This document shows, piece by piece, positions 18,221 to 27,041 of a DNA stretch of 64,000 nucleotides. The DNA lies in assembly GCF_000019905.1 (NCBI RefSeq), contig NC_010556.1, forward strand, positions 708,001 to 772,000, given 5' to 3'. The number at the start of each line of letters is the position of its first letter. Position 1 is the first letter of the stretch. Position numbers and translations under genes: made by a program. Source of the DNA: Exiguobacterium artemiae 255-15. GTDB taxonomy: Bacteria; Bacillota; Bacilli; Exiguobacteriales; Exiguobacteriaceae. Below the pieces are notes generated by a model that was not told where the DNA came from, made no database searches, and saw only the letters and a list, made by a program, of their open reading frames with translations.

Positions 18221-19303
18221 TTACAAGTAAGAATCGATGTCCTGCCACGTCAATTGTTTGGAAAGGGGAGGGGCCTCAAGGTGGCTGACGCTCATACCGA
18301 TTAACCGGATCGGCCCTGAGAATTCAATTTCATTAAACAGCTTAGTTGTAACCCGGAGCAACGTGTCCTCATCAGCGGTTTCTTCTAAAAAGGTATACCG
18401 TTTAGAACGGGACTGGAAATCTTCCGTCTTCCATTTAATCGTAACGGTTCGGCAAACCAGTTCTTTTTGGTTCAGTGTCTTGACGACGGACAGCGCTTCC
18501 CGTTTCAGCGTTTCGAAAATGGTATCGATATCTTCTGTGTCTTCTTCGAATGTACTTTCGGAGCCGATGGATTTTCGTTCCCGGTGCGGGCGGACCATTC
18601 GTTCATCCTCACCGTGTGCCATCGTATACAGCTCGGTTCCCCGGTCCCGGCCGAGCAGTCCCCGCAGTTCGGCGATTGGTGATTGTTGAATGTCCGCGAC
18701 CGTGTTAAAACCGTGTTTCTGCAACGTCTGCTCCGTGACTTTTCCGACTCCGTGCAAATCTCCGATTTTTAATCCGGATAAGAACGGTAACACGGCATCC
18801 GGAGGCAAAACGGTTAACCCGTTCGGCTTTTGATGACCGGAAGCGATTTTAGCGACCAGTTTTGAGTTCGATACGCCGGCGGAAGCAGTCAAACCTGTCC
18901 GCCGTTTAATTTCAGCCAGGATGTATTGGGCGATATGCGTCGCGCTCGTCATTTGCAGGTTATTTTCCGTGACGTCGAGATATGCTTCATCAAGAGATAA
19001 CGGTTCGACAAGAGGCGTGACCTCAAGAAACAACTCCATGATTTGGGCGCTGACAGCCCGGTACACTTCAAAACGCGGACGTACGAAAACGGCCCGCGGA
19101 CACAGTTGGAATGCCCGTCGTGATGGCATGGCACTGTGAATGCCGTATTTGCGTGCTTCATACGAACAGGTGGCGACGACACCCCGGGCATGAGGAGGGC
19201 CTCCGACGATGACGGGGACACCTTTTAGATGCGGGCGGTCACGTTGTTCGACGGAAGCATAAAAAGCGTCCATGTCGACATGAATGATTTTTCTTCCCAC
19301 CAT
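18221..19303 (-). CDS. dinB: DNA polymerase IV (Y-family translesion polymerase)
   Basis: Copies past damaged bases with low fidelity. The catalytic motifs are HVDMDAFYASVE at the N-terminus and SLDEAYLDVT near residue 103. Helix-hairpin-helix segments follow, and the little-finger domain occupies the last 120 residues. 360 residues, normal. AAAGGAGGAG precedes the ATG. A LexA-like box and a TATACT -10 lie upstream, fitting SOS induction. Confidence 0.95.
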   Translation of the reverse strand: MVGRKIIHVDMDAFYASVEQRDRPHLKGVPVIVGGPPHARGVVATCSYEARKYGIHSAMPSRRAFQLCPRAVFVRPRFEVYRAVSAQIMELFLEVTPLVEPLSLDEAYLDVTENNLQMTSATHIAQYILAEIKRRTGLTASAGVSNSKLVAKIASGHQKPNGLTVLPPDAVLPFLSGLKIGDLHGVGKVTEQTLQKHGFNTVADIQQSPIAELRGLLGRDRGTELYTMAHGEDERMVRPHRERKSIGSESTFEEDTEDIDTIFETLKREALSVVKTLNQKELVCRTVTIKWKTEDFQSRSKRYTFLEETADEDTLLRVTTKLFNEIEFSGPIRLIGMSVSHLEAPPLSKQLTWQDIDSYL

Positions 19304-19350
19304 CGTCTCCTCCTTTCTTTCAATCCGTGAATTCGTTACACTAAGTATAA

Positions 19351-19364
19351 CGAACTTATGTTCT
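19351..19364 (-). promoter_or_regulatory. Candidate LexA (DinR) box upstream of dinB
   Basis: CGAACTTATGTTCT on the plus strand matches 12 of 14 positions of CGAACRNRYGTTCG. On the minus strand it overlaps the spacer just upstream of a TATACT -10 hexamer for dinB. Confidence 0.6.
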
Positions 19365-19369
19365 TACAT

Positions 19370-20281
19370 CTATTTTTTTACTTGCGACTTTTTATTTGGC
19401 ATGCGCACAAGTGCTCCTAACCAGCCACGGCGTTTCATCCAATAAAAGATTCCACCGGTCGTAAGGAAAATCAAAAACAGGGAACTGGCATATCCGTATT
19501 TCCAGTCGAGCTCAGGCATGTTTTTAAAGTTCATTCCCCAAATTGCACCAAGTGCCATCATCGGTGTAGCGACAGCTGTAAAAATCGTCAAGGCTTTCAT
19601 GATTTCATTTCCCCGGAAGTTCGAGACGGTTGTCGATAGATCAAGCAATACTTCAATATCTTTTTGATAGTGTTCAATCAGCATCAGCAGACGTTCGACC
19701 CGCTTTTCGGCCAACCGGTAAGGTAAGGCATCCGTATAGGTACTTTGGCGAACAAAAGCTTCAGGTCCCGCTAGTACAAGTTCACGGAACGGGACAATCA
19801 GATCCGACCAATTTTCGATCGTATCCCGCAGGCCGAAAATGCTGTCGAGAGAATTCTCATCGATACTTCCCCGAAGCTCATCCTGTCTTAAAAACAGTTC
19901 GGTTTCAAAAGCATCGATTCCCGAGAAGTAAGTATTCATTTGCAGAGATAACAGCGCATAAAAAGCTTCGAAAGGGGTCGTCGTTTCAAAAGGTTCGATT
20001 AAGGAAACGACATGTTCCGATAAGCCGATTGTAATCAGTTCCGTCGGTGAAAGATAATAGCAGATGGAACGGCGGTCACTTTTATCAGCCGGATTTTGCC
20101 AAGTCACGATGGAGCCGTACAGTAAATCAAGTTCGACCCGTGTGAAGTTCATATCTTTAGTAGACAGTTGATTCAGCCAATCCAGTTTAAAAGCGTCGGT
20201 CGGTGTTTGAGAATGAAAATATTCTTCAAATTCGGCAAGCGTTAAAAAACGATGCCAGCTAAAGAGTGAGTCGGATTCCAT
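19370..20281 (-). CDS. corA: CorA-family divalent cation (magnesium) transporter
   Basis: Large N-terminal cytoplasmic domain of about 235 residues and two C-terminal membrane helices joined by the family GMN signature, here WGMNFKNMPE, which forms the selectivity filter. The stretch TAVATPMMALGAI is the pore helix and the tail is strongly basic. 303 residues. TAGGAG lies nine bases before the ATG. Substrate is inferred from the family; Mg2+ is most likely, Co2+ or Ni2+ possible. Confidence 0.9.
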   Translation of the reverse strand: MESDSLFSWHRFLTLAEFEEYFHSQTPTDAFKLDWLNQLSTKDMNFTRVELDLLYGSIVTWQNPADKSDRRSICYYLSPTELITIGLSEHVVSLIEPFETTTPFEAFYALLSLQMNTYFSGIDAFETELFLRQDELRGSIDENSLDSIFGLRDTIENWSDLIVPFRELVLAGPEAFVRQSTYTDALPYRLAEKRVERLLMLIEHYQKDIEVLLDLSTTVSNFRGNEIMKALTIFTAVATPMMALGAIWGMNFKNMPELDWKYGYASSLFLIFLTTGGIFYWMKRRGWLGALVRMPNKKSQVKK

Positions 20282-20392
20282 GTTTTGAGCTCCTATATAG
20301 TAGAATGGTAGAGTGACGTCTGACAGTCAGAGAAATATGTAAACAGTTCTAATCAAAATGAGTCCAGATAAATAAAAAGGATGTGTTGTGAA

Positions 20393-21313
20393 ATGAAAGG
20401 TATCGGTCAGTTGGCAATTGGTGAAATGCTCGATCAACGAGTCATGATCAAGCAGGCGTTAAAAGGAATCGCCGCAAACGGAAAACCTTATCTGACATTG
20501 ATTTTAGCAGATAAGACGGGAGAAATTGAAACAAAGATGTGGGACACGAGTGATCTTGAAAAATATGCTCCTAAATTCATCGTCCATGCAGCTGGTGAAG
20601 TGATGGATTACCGGGGACGGACACAATTAAAATTGAAGCAAATCACCGTGTTGGACGAAACGAATGTAGAAGATTACATTCAATCGGCACCACTTCCGCG
20701 GGAACAGATTGAAACGGAAGTACTCGGTTTCATCGAATCGATTCAACATGCCGAGATGAAGAAGCTGGTCAAACATCTTGTCATCAAAGATTTCGACGCG
20801 TATTTCACACATCCGGCAGCGGTCAAAAACCATCATGCGTTTTATTCTGGTTTATCCTATCATGTCCTGTCGATGTTAAAACTGGCGGATCAAATTGCCC
20901 GTCTGTATCCTACATTAAATCGTGATTTGTTGATTGCAGGTGTCGTATTGCATGATTACGCCAAAATCAAGGAATTATCCGATCCTGTTACACCGGAATA
21001 TACGCTTCCCGGAAAGCTTGTCGGGCATATTTCATTGATGGTCGCAGAATTAGAAAAGGTCGGGGCAGAGTTACAAATCGACGCAGAAGTTTTGACGGTC
21101 TTACAGCATCTCGTCTTAAGCCACCATGGGCGTCCGGAGTGGGGATCGGCAGTGGCACCACAGATGCGTGAAGCCGAGGTATTATTCCTGATCGATAATC
21201 TAGATGCGCGGATGACGATGATGGATCGTTTGCTCGAGTACGTGGAACCCGGCCAATTTTCTGAACGATCGTTCGCATTGGATAATCGTTCATTTTATCG
21301 TCCCAAGCTGTAA
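20393..21313 (+). CDS. yhaM: 3'-5' exoribonuclease YhaM family protein
   Basis: N-terminal OB-fold nucleic-acid binding domain (about residues 10-95), then an HD phosphohydrolase domain with YHVLSML, GVVLHDYAKI and LSHHG, which supply the metal-binding His and Asp residues. Bacillus YhaM trims RNA and single-stranded DNA from the 3' end. The ATG at 20393 (306 residues) fits the AAAAGG site better than the ATG four codons earlier, which abuts it. It sits near prsA and hpr, as in B. subtilis. Confidence 0.92.
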   Translation: MKGIGQLAIGEMLDQRVMIKQALKGIAANGKPYLTLILADKTGEIETKMWDTSDLEKYAPKFIVHAAGEVMDYRGRTQLKLKQITVLDETNVEDYIQSAPLPREQIETEVLGFIESIQHAEMKKLVKHLVIKDFDAYFTHPAAVKNHHAFYSGLSYHVLSMLKLADQIARLYPTLNRDLLIAGVVLHDYAKIKELSDPVTPEYTLPGKLVGHISLMVAELEKVGAELQIDAEVLTVLQHLVLSHHGRPEWGSAVAPQMREAEVLFLIDNLDARMTMMDRLLEYVEPGQFSERSFALDNRSFYRPKL

Positions 21314-21369
21314 AAAGATGACGTAAAAAGATTCAACAGGATTTGAAATTGATCAGAGGAGTGGAATTC

Positions 21370-22392
21370 ATGAAAACCAAACTATTCGAAGCAATCCAAA
21401 TCGGGGGACTTCAGTTCCGGAATCGTGTCATCATGGCACCGATGTGTATGTATAGTGCAAAAGAAGATGGACTCGTAACCAATTGGCACGTCACGCATTA
21501 CGCCTCACGTGCAGTCGGTGGCGTCGGTGGTGTCATCTTAGAGGCAACAGCTGTCACACCGGACGGTCGAATCTCAGCCGGTGATTTAGGCGTCTGGTCG
21601 GATGATCATATTGACGGACTTCGCCGCATTGCCGATCAAGTAAAAGCGGCCGGTGCAAAAGCGGGAATCCAACTGGCGCATGCCGGACGGAAAAGCACAA
21701 CGGCTAAACCGCCTGTCGCACCATCAGCAATCGGATTCGATGATTCATATGATCATCCGCATGAATTGACAGTGGAAGAAATTGATGTCATCAAACAACA
21801 ATTCGTCGAGGCGGCACTTCGCGTTGAACAGGCGGGCTATGATTTCATCGAATTGCACGGAGCACACGGCTATCTGATCAATACCTTTTTGTCCCCGTTA
21901 TCCAACAAACGTCAGGATCAGTACGGTGGATCGATGGAAAACCGGATGCGCTTCTTGCTTGAAATCATTGACGCCATTCAAGAGAAGTCAGATCTGTCAT
22001 TATGGGTCCGGATTTCGGCAGCAGACCATGCACCGGGTGGAATGACGGCGGCGGATTATATCCCGCTGGCCGAGGAATTGTTAAAGCGGAACATCGACTT
22101 GCTGGACTGCAGTTCAGGAGCCGTTGTTGCCAATGCCGTTCCGGAAGTTTATCCCGGCTACCAAGTACCGTATGCAGCGGAAATCAAACAGGCAACCGGC
22201 ATCAAGACAGGGGCGGTAGGATTGATTACGACGGCAACGCTCGCGGAAGAAATCATCCGCAGCGAACGGGCGGACGTCATCCTGCTTGCACGTGAACTTC
22301 TGCGTCAACCGTATTGGGTTTATCATGCGGCAGCGGAACTTAAGGATGAGGTCAGTTTACCAAAGCAATATGAACGGGCTCCGATTCGGTAA
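21370..22392 (+). CDS. namA: NADPH dehydrogenase, old yellow enzyme (YqjM)
   Basis: FMN-dependent ene-reductase acting on alpha,beta-unsaturated carbonyls and linked to oxidative stress. Cys26 and Tyr28 of APMCMYSA, the HGAH substrate-binding histidines and the C-terminal Arg336 (four residues before the end of 340), all known as functional in YqjM, are present. The ATG at 21370 follows AGAGGAG. It is a single gene with a strong terminator. Confidence 0.94.
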   Translation: MKTKLFEAIQIGGLQFRNRVIMAPMCMYSAKEDGLVTNWHVTHYASRAVGGVGGVILEATAVTPDGRISAGDLGVWSDDHIDGLRRIADQVKAAGAKAGIQLAHAGRKSTTAKPPVAPSAIGFDDSYDHPHELTVEEIDVIKQQFVEAALRVEQAGYDFIELHGAHGYLINTFLSPLSNKRQDQYGGSMENRMRFLLEIIDAIQEKSDLSLWVRISAADHAPGGMTAADYIPLAEELLKRNIDLLDCSSGAVVANAVPEVYPGYQVPYAAEIKQATGIKTGAVGLITTATLAEEIIRSERADVILLARELLRQPYWVYHAAAELKDEVSLPKQYERAPIR

Positions 22393-22412
22393 AAAGAATA
22401 GGAATCAGAGCT

Positions 22413-22453
22413 AAAAAAAATCCCTGCCTTCCATGATGGAAGCAGGGATTTTT
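22413..22453. terminator. Bidirectional terminator between namA and prsA
   Basis: AAAAATCCCTGC pairs with GCAGGGATTTTT, with an inner TTCCATGATGGAA hairpin; A run on one side and T run on the other. Confidence 0.92.
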
Positions 22454-22457
22454 ACGC

Positions 22458-23372
22458 TTATTGTTGTTGCTGTTGCATCTGTTGTTGCATTTGTTGCTGC
22501 TCTTGTTTATCAAGGTCAAAAGCATCTTTGAAGTCTTTGTTTTCGACTTTAACATCATACTTTTTCATCAATGAACGGTAGATATCGTTTGGATTGACTT
22601 GAGCTGATTTTTCTTCAGCTAAGGCTTTTTTGATTCGATCGGATTCTTTTTCGAGCGTAAAGTCTTTTTTCTCTTTACGGTCTGTCACTTTAATGATGTG
22701 GTATCCGAACTGTGTTTTGATCGGGTCAGAAATTTTACCTTCAACGCCATCCTTGAACGCATAATTTTCGAATTCCTCGACCATTTTACCTTTTGTGAAG
22801 TATCCGAGATCTCCACCTTTTGTTGCGCTACCCGTATCTGTTGATTTCGCTTTAGCGATTTTAGCAAAATCGCCGCCTTCATCAAGTTGTTTCTTGATTG
22901 CTTTTGCTTCGGATTCTTTTTCAACAAGAATGTGGCTCGCTTTTACTTCCACTTTTTCCTGGTTGAAGCGGTCTTCGATTTCTTTATCCGTTACTTTTGA
23001 TTTTGCTGATTTCGCTTCTTTTAGGAGCATTTGTGTCCGAAGAACTTTTTCAAATTCTTTTTCGTTCTTGATACCGGCTGTTTGAAGAGTCGTATTGAAC
23101 TGTTCTTTATCCGGGAACTGATCTTTTGTTTTCTTGACTTCAGCTTCTACTTCTTTATCCGTTACTTTTTTACCGTATTCTTTTTCAAGCAATTTGTTCA
23201 TCGTTTGTTGGAAAGCAATTTGTGCGCCTGCTTTTTGGTACGCCTCATCTTGGACGTCCGCTTTATTGACTTCTCCGCCTTTGTAGTTGATGACAGCTTC
23301 GTCATTTGAACCACATGCTGCTAATGTGAATACGCTTGCCACTGCTGCTACACTTAAAAGTTTCTTTTTCAT
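22458..23372 (-). CDS. prsA: PrsA foldase, lipid-anchored peptidyl-prolyl isomerase
   Basis: Helps secreted proteins fold at the outer face of the membrane. The lipobox LAAC places the lipidated cysteine at residue 20. A parvulin-type domain runs from about residue 135 to 225 (VKASHILVEKESEAK, GGDLGYFTKGKM, FGYHIIKVTDR), flanked by SurA-like helical regions. The protein ends in a Gln/Met-rich tail of about 16 residues encoded by CAA/CAG repeats. 304 residues. AGGGGTG precedes the ATG. It is essential in B. subtilis. Confidence 0.95.
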   Translation of the reverse strand: MKKKLLSVAAVASVFTLAACGSNDEAVINYKGGEVNKADVQDEAYQKAGAQIAFQQTMNKLLEKEYGKKVTDKEVEAEVKKTKDQFPDKEQFNTTLQTAGIKNEKEFEKVLRTQMLLKEAKSAKSKVTDKEIEDRFNQEKVEVKASHILVEKESEAKAIKKQLDEGGDFAKIAKAKSTDTGSATKGGDLGYFTKGKMVEEFENYAFKDGVEGKISDPIKTQFGYHIIKVTDRKEKKDFTLEKESDRIKKALAEEKSAQVNPNDIYRSLMKKYDVKVENKDFKDAFDLDKQEQQQMQQQMQQQQQ

Positions 23373-23410
23373 ACATACACCCCTAATTTACCATTTATTT
23401 CAACCGTTCT

Positions 23411-23439
23411 ATCATATCATATCTTCGTTATCTTGACAG
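23411..23439 (-). promoter_or_regulatory. Candidate SigA promoter of prsA
   Basis: On the minus strand: CTGTCA, a 17-base spacer and TATGAT, about 40 bases before the prsA start. The -10 is good and the -35 is 4 of 6. The interval from 23440 to 23584 upstream holds no other feature that could be supported. Confidence 0.5.
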
Positions 23440-23584
23440 CTTTCCGCAAAATCGAAAGTGATCTGCTCTTACACTATGCTATCACATCAAGTACAGGAGG
23501 AGAGGACTATTTTTGTGGGAAATTGTGAGGTGCCGCAACGTTTTGAGACAGAATGGTAAAGGGAACGTCATGTGCATAAAGACA

Positions 23585-23619
23585 GAAAAAACGTCCTAGG
23601 CCTCAAGGCTTAGAACGTT
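23585..23619 (-). terminator. Rho-independent terminator of hpr
   Basis: On the minus strand AACGTTCTAAGCC pairs with GGCCTAGGACGTT (one mismatch, one wobble) around TTGA, followed by TTTTTTC. Confidence 0.85.
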
Positions 23620-23642
23620 AACTTCCTGAATTCATTCAAAGG

Positions 23643-24212
23643 TCATGCTTTTTTGATGGAATCGATGACAGGGTCTTGCGGACGGCGGTCCGCTTCTTCC
23701 GTAATCATTTTCGATGTCTCGGCAAAGATGTCCATGAAGCTGTCACCGTAAAGGCGACGAACGATGGCTGAGATGTCCGTCAGCTCTGGGAATTTCCCGT
23801 ACAGCTCCTGCAGAGGTAGGGAAGCACGGAAAACTCCGTTTTCTTCCGGACGGAATGCTTGAATCGTCTCAAGTAGGAGACTTTCGCCTTCCGGTGTCAG
23901 TTGAACATAGGTATTTCGTTTATCCGTCTCTTTTTTTGAAAACGTCAAAAGTCCACGGTCTTCTAATTTTTTAGAGAAGTTGAATGCAGTCGAGACGTGC
24001 ATGACACCGTATTTTGCGATTTCAGAAATCGAAGCACCACCCAGTGCATGAGAAATCCACAAAATATGATGTTCATTAATATTTAAATCAAATGGTTTAA
24101 TCCAATTTTGCCAATCTTTTTCTACCGTTTTCCATAGTGCTTTGCTTAATTGGACAATTTTATGACTGTATAACAGTGCTTCTTGTCCAGGATATAATTT
24201 TTCGTGTTCCAT
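23643..24212 (-). CDS. hpr: MarR-family repressor Hpr (ScoC)
   Basis: Represses extracellular protease, sporulation and peptide-transport genes in Bacillus. The winged helix-turn-helix is visible in [28 protein letters not shown], followed by the wing [14 protein letters not shown]. 189 residues, close to B. subtilis Hpr. AAAGGATG precedes the ATG. It sits between prsA and a yhaH-like gene, the same order as in Bacillus, which ties it to the secretion and protease network. Confidence 0.93.
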   Translation of the reverse strand: MEHEKLYPGQEALLYSHKIVQLSKALWKTVEKDWQNWIKPFDLNINEHHILWISHALGGASISEIAKYGVMHVSTAFNFSKKLEDRGLLTFSKKETDKRNTYVQLTPEGESLLLETIQAFRPEENGVFRASLPLQELYGKFPELTDISAIVRRLYGDSFMDIFAETSKMITEEADRRPQDPVIDSIKKA

Positions 24213-24296
24213 ATCTGACTCATCCTTTCGAAAGGTGACAATGGCTCAAACGCGCAAAATGCAAACTATACAAAAACAAATCGAAGCAGCGGACCG

Positions 24297-24638
24297 TTAT
24301 TGTTGGGGAGTGAGATGATCGACGTCTTGTTTTGCCTCATCAGCAAACTTTTGAAGACGAGCGAGTGATTCTTGAACCTCTGATTGGTACTGAGAGACGT
24401 CTTTTATAACTTCCTCTTTAAAAGCCGTACCAGAAAGTTTGGCTGTCTCTATTAGATTCTTTCCCTCCTGCGTTAAATCCTGCATACTCGTTACGATTGT
24501 AGAATAAGAATTTCGACGTTGTTTACCATTCGAAGAGTCACTTTTAGTACCTTGGCGAAGCGCCTTCAAACCGTAAAAAGTCACAAGCGACAGCGTAGCA
24601 CCAAAAGCGACCCAGTTACGATGGGGACGCTTCGACAT
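24297..24638 (-). CDS. YhaH/YtxH-like protein
   Basis: 113 residues: a short basic N-terminus, one membrane segment at about residues 9-25, then a long charged helix likely to form a coiled coil. YtxH-family proteins are general stress proteins of unknown mechanism. The position directly upstream of hpr matches yhaH in B. subtilis, which supports the call more than the sequence does. AAAGGAGGTAA lies before the ATG. No SigB promoter was identified upstream. Confidence 0.75.
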   Translation of the reverse strand: MSKRPHRNWVAFGATLSLVTFYGLKALRQGTKSDSSNGKQRRNSYSTIVTSMQDLTQEGKNLIETAKLSGTAFKEEVIKDVSQYQSEVQESLARLQKFADEAKQDVDHLTPQQ

Positions 24639-24759
24639 AGTTTACCTCCTTTCGATACTAAAATATTTGTTTCATATTATTTTACCGAAAATTCGATATT
24701 AGAAACCTATTTCGGCAATATTTTTAAAATGAGTCAGTAATCGGACTGTTTTTGAGGTA

Positions 24760-25185
24760 TCAAAGACGATTTTTGATGGATTCGGCAATCGTTGCTAACT
24801 CATCCGCCGTATATTCTTCATTGTGTACTTCCCATTTGGCACCAAATCCGTCATGTTTATCGTGGCGCGGGATGAGATGGAGGTGGAAATGGGAAACGGA
24901 CTGCCCGGCAACCTTTCCGGTATTTGATAAAAGGTTCATTCCGGCAGCACCGGTCTCCTGTTGGATAGCCCGACTGATTTCCGGAACGGTCGCAAAAACA
25001 GCCTGTGCACTTTCTGATGATAAATCGTAAATGTTATCGGCATGTTGTTTTGGAATGACAAGCGTATGACCTTTCGTTACTTGTGAGAGATCAAGAAAAG
25101 CCAACACTTCTTCGTTTTCAAAAACCTTATGACTCGGGATTTCATGATTGGCAATCTTACAGAAAATACAGTTTTCTTTTTGCAA
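24760..25185 (-). CDS. hit: HIT family nucleotide hydrolase/transferase
   Basis: Histidine-triad protein with SHFHLHLIPRH as the catalytic phosphate-binding motif and an N-terminal CIFCK zinc-binding pair. The family hydrolyses nucleoside phosphoramidates and adenylylated substrates. The TTG at 25185 was preferred because AAAGGAG lies eight bases before it, whereas the GTG three codons earlier abuts that site; this gives 141 residues starting at MQKENC. In B. subtilis hit lies opposite ecsAB, as here but with extra genes between. Confidence 0.92.
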   Translation of the reverse strand: MQKENCIFCKIANHEIPSHKVFENEEVLAFLDLSQVTKGHTLVIPKQHADNIYDLSSESAQAVFATVPEISRAIQQETGAAGMNLLSNTGKVAGQSVSHFHLHLIPRHDKHDGFGAKWEVHNEEYTADELATIAESIKNRL

Positions 25186-25315
25186 TAGACTCACTCCTTT
25201 AGATAGATATAGCTTCAGTATACTCGACCAACTCAGTCTTGCGGGCGATTGACAAGGATATGAAGGGTTTCTAAACTAAAGGAAATCCTAAAACATGAAA
25301 GTAGGGGAAACAAAG

Positions 25316-26386
25316 ATGCCGTCTCGCATCACTGTATATGAAAAAAAGAAAAAACGAAATCAGCGGATCGGACTCATCATAGGGATCATCGTACTCGTTT
25401 GTCTGATTGCTTGGATTGGCTGGAGTCAAATCAAACCGGCCGCCGAACGGCAACAGACCGACAAAGTATTTCAAAAGGCCTTGCAGGAACAAGACAAGGA
25501 AACGTTTCAGCAGCTCGTGTACCTTAACAGTAAACCGTTAAAGCTGGCAGAAACGAATCAGCTCATGACATGGTTTAAGGCGGATCCGGAGCGCCTGGAA
25601 CGAACGTTGGCTGAAATTAAGTCGGATCAAAAAAATTATCCGGAAAAAATCGGGAAAATAGCAAAACAGGATCTGTTCCTGCTCAAAAAACAGCCCGGAC
25701 GATTTTGGTTTGATACGTATACGCTTCATTTAAACAAACAGACATTGGAAGTGAAAGTGGATACGGAAACGGCATCCATCTCAGTTGATGATGCACCGGC
25801 GGGGAAGGCGAATCAACAAACTCCGTTAATCATCGAACGTTTTCCGGGCGAGTATGATGTGTCGGCGCGCGTGGAAGCGAACGGAAAGACGGGACAAGCA
25901 AGCGAAACGGTTCAGTTGGGGGATCAGAGAAAAACGACGGTAGTATTTCAACTGGCGCAACAAGTTGCGCCGGATCAAAAGGAACAATACGGTGTCGATA
26001 TCGAAAAGTTACTCGAAGCAGAAGTGAAGGCAAGAACCGGTAAAACCGTGGAACAGATGACGGCTTATCTCGGTAAAAGTCAATCGGAAGTGGAAAAATC
26101 ATTTGGCCCTCCGACGAACCGGATTGCCAATAAGGCGATCTATGACGGGTTTGAAGTAGCGTACGAGAATCAGGAAGTGAGCAGTATCTTAATTGATTTG
26201 AATAAAACAACATCTGAACTGGAAGCCGTCGCCGGCAAGCCGGAGTCTAAATCCACTGAAACCATCGGGACGGTCTGGAAATATCCATCAAGCTTTTTTG
26301 ACGACTTGCTCGGATGGCTGAATATCAAGTCGGAAAAACGGGTGATTGAACGATCCGGTAAAATGTGGCTCGAGTTGCGTGATTAA
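25316..26386 (+). CDS. TcaA-like membrane-anchored extracellular protein
   Basis: A basic N-terminus and one membrane helix (about residues 18-38) are followed by a roughly 310-residue extracellular part. The region after the helix resembles the TcaA second domain (an NTF2-like or stalk region), and the middle has a PEGA-like beta segment (ISVDDAPAGK). The zinc ribbon found at the start of many TcaA proteins is missing. The ATG at 25316 has AGGGGAAAC upstream; 356 residues. TcaA in staphylococci affects teicoplanin susceptibility and wall polymer handling; transferring that role is speculative. Confidence 0.6.
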   Translation: MPSRITVYEKKKKRNQRIGLIIGIIVLVCLIAWIGWSQIKPAAERQQTDKVFQKALQEQDKETFQQLVYLNSKPLKLAETNQLMTWFKADPERLERTLAEIKSDQKNYPEKIGKIAKQDLFLLKKQPGRFWFDTYTLHLNKQTLEVKVDTETASISVDDAPAGKANQQTPLIIERFPGEYDVSARVEANGKTGQASETVQLGDQRKTTVVFQLAQQVAPDQKEQYGVDIEKLLEAEVKARTGKTVEQMTAYLGKSQSEVEKSFGPPTNRIANKAIYDGFEVAYENQEVSSILIDLNKTTSELEAVAGKPESKSTETIGTVWKYPSSFFDDLLGWLNIKSEKRVIERSGKMWLELRD

Positions 26387-26404
26387 AAAAGTGCAACCCA
26401 TATA

Positions 26405-26440
26405 AAAAACCACGGGGATTTTATATCTCCCGTGGTTTTT
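26405..26440. terminator. Bidirectional terminator between the TcaA-like gene and the YmgE cluster
   Basis: AAAAACCACGGG pairs with CCCGTGGTTTTT around a 12-base loop, usable from both convergent sides. Confidence 0.9.
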
Positions 26441-26453
26441 GCTGTACATTAGA

Positions 26454-26705
26454 TTATCGTTTGTTCACCGCACGAAGGATGAACGATACGATTAAGATTA
26501 AGATGATGGCACCAAGGATAGCTGGTACGATTGCGAAACCGGCAACTGACGGTCCCCAACTTCCGAAAAGAGCTTGTCCGATCATTGAACCGACAAAACC
26601 TGCGATGATATTACCGATAACTCCACCTGGTACATCTTTACCGAGAATAAGACTTGCTAACCAACCAATAATACCACCAACGATTAAAGCCCATAAGAAT
26701 CCCAT
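26454..26705 (-). CDS. GlsB/YeaQ/YmgE family membrane protein, copy 3 (promoter-distal)
   Basis: 83 residues, three membrane segments, very rich in Gly, Ile and Ala, with the family word GKDVPGGVIGNIIAGFVGSMIG. These small stress-responsive membrane proteins (formerly called transglycosylase-associated) are induced by general stress in many bacteria; molecular role unknown. AAAGGAG precedes the ATG. It is the most diverged of three tandem copies, ending AVNKR instead of SVRRK and reading SWGPSVAG where the others have SMGPxIxG. Confidence 0.9.
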   Translation of the reverse strand: MGFLWALIVGGIIGWLASLILGKDVPGGVIGNIIAGFVGSMIGQALFGSWGPSVAGFAIVPAILGAIILILIVSFILRAVNKR

Positions 26706-26738
26706 TTAAAACACTCCTTTTAGTTTTAGTAGTTTAGA

Positions 26739-26990
26739 TTATTTGCGACGTACTGAACGAAGAATCAACGATACGATGAAGATTAAGATGATTGCACCTA
26801 AGATAGCTGGAATGATTGCAAATCCGCCGATAGTAGGTCCCATTGAACCGAAAATAGCTTGTCCGATCATTGAACCAACAAAACCTGCGATAATGTTACC
26901 GATGATACCTCCTGGTACATCTTTACCAATAATTAGACTAGCGATCCAACCGATTAATCCACCGACGATTAAAGCCCATAAGAATCCCAT
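26739..26990 (-). CDS. GlsB/YeaQ/YmgE family membrane protein, copy 2
   Basis: 83 residues, same three-helix layout as its neighbours. It differs from the promoter-proximal copy at only five positions, which points to a recent duplication. The upstream gap of about 50 bases holds a good Shine-Dalgarno sequence but no promoter that could be seen, so it is probably co-transcribed. Long open frames on the opposite strand here are by-products of the skewed Gly/Ile codons. Confidence 0.9.
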   Translation of the reverse strand: MGFLWALIVGGLIGWIASLIIGKDVPGGIIGNIIAGFVGSMIGQAIFGSMGPTIGGFAIIPAILGAIILIFIVSLILRSVRRK

Positions 26991-27041
26991 TTAAAAACAC
27001 TCCTTTAATAAAATTTACGTACTGATCATTATCTCAATAAA

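Noticed and set aside
26461..26994. Two long open frames on the plus strand opposite the YmgE-family genes
   Set aside because: They mirror the tandem paralogues exactly, lack ribosome binding sites and read as low-complexity Pro/Ile/Lys sequence; they are by-products of the codon pattern of the real genes.
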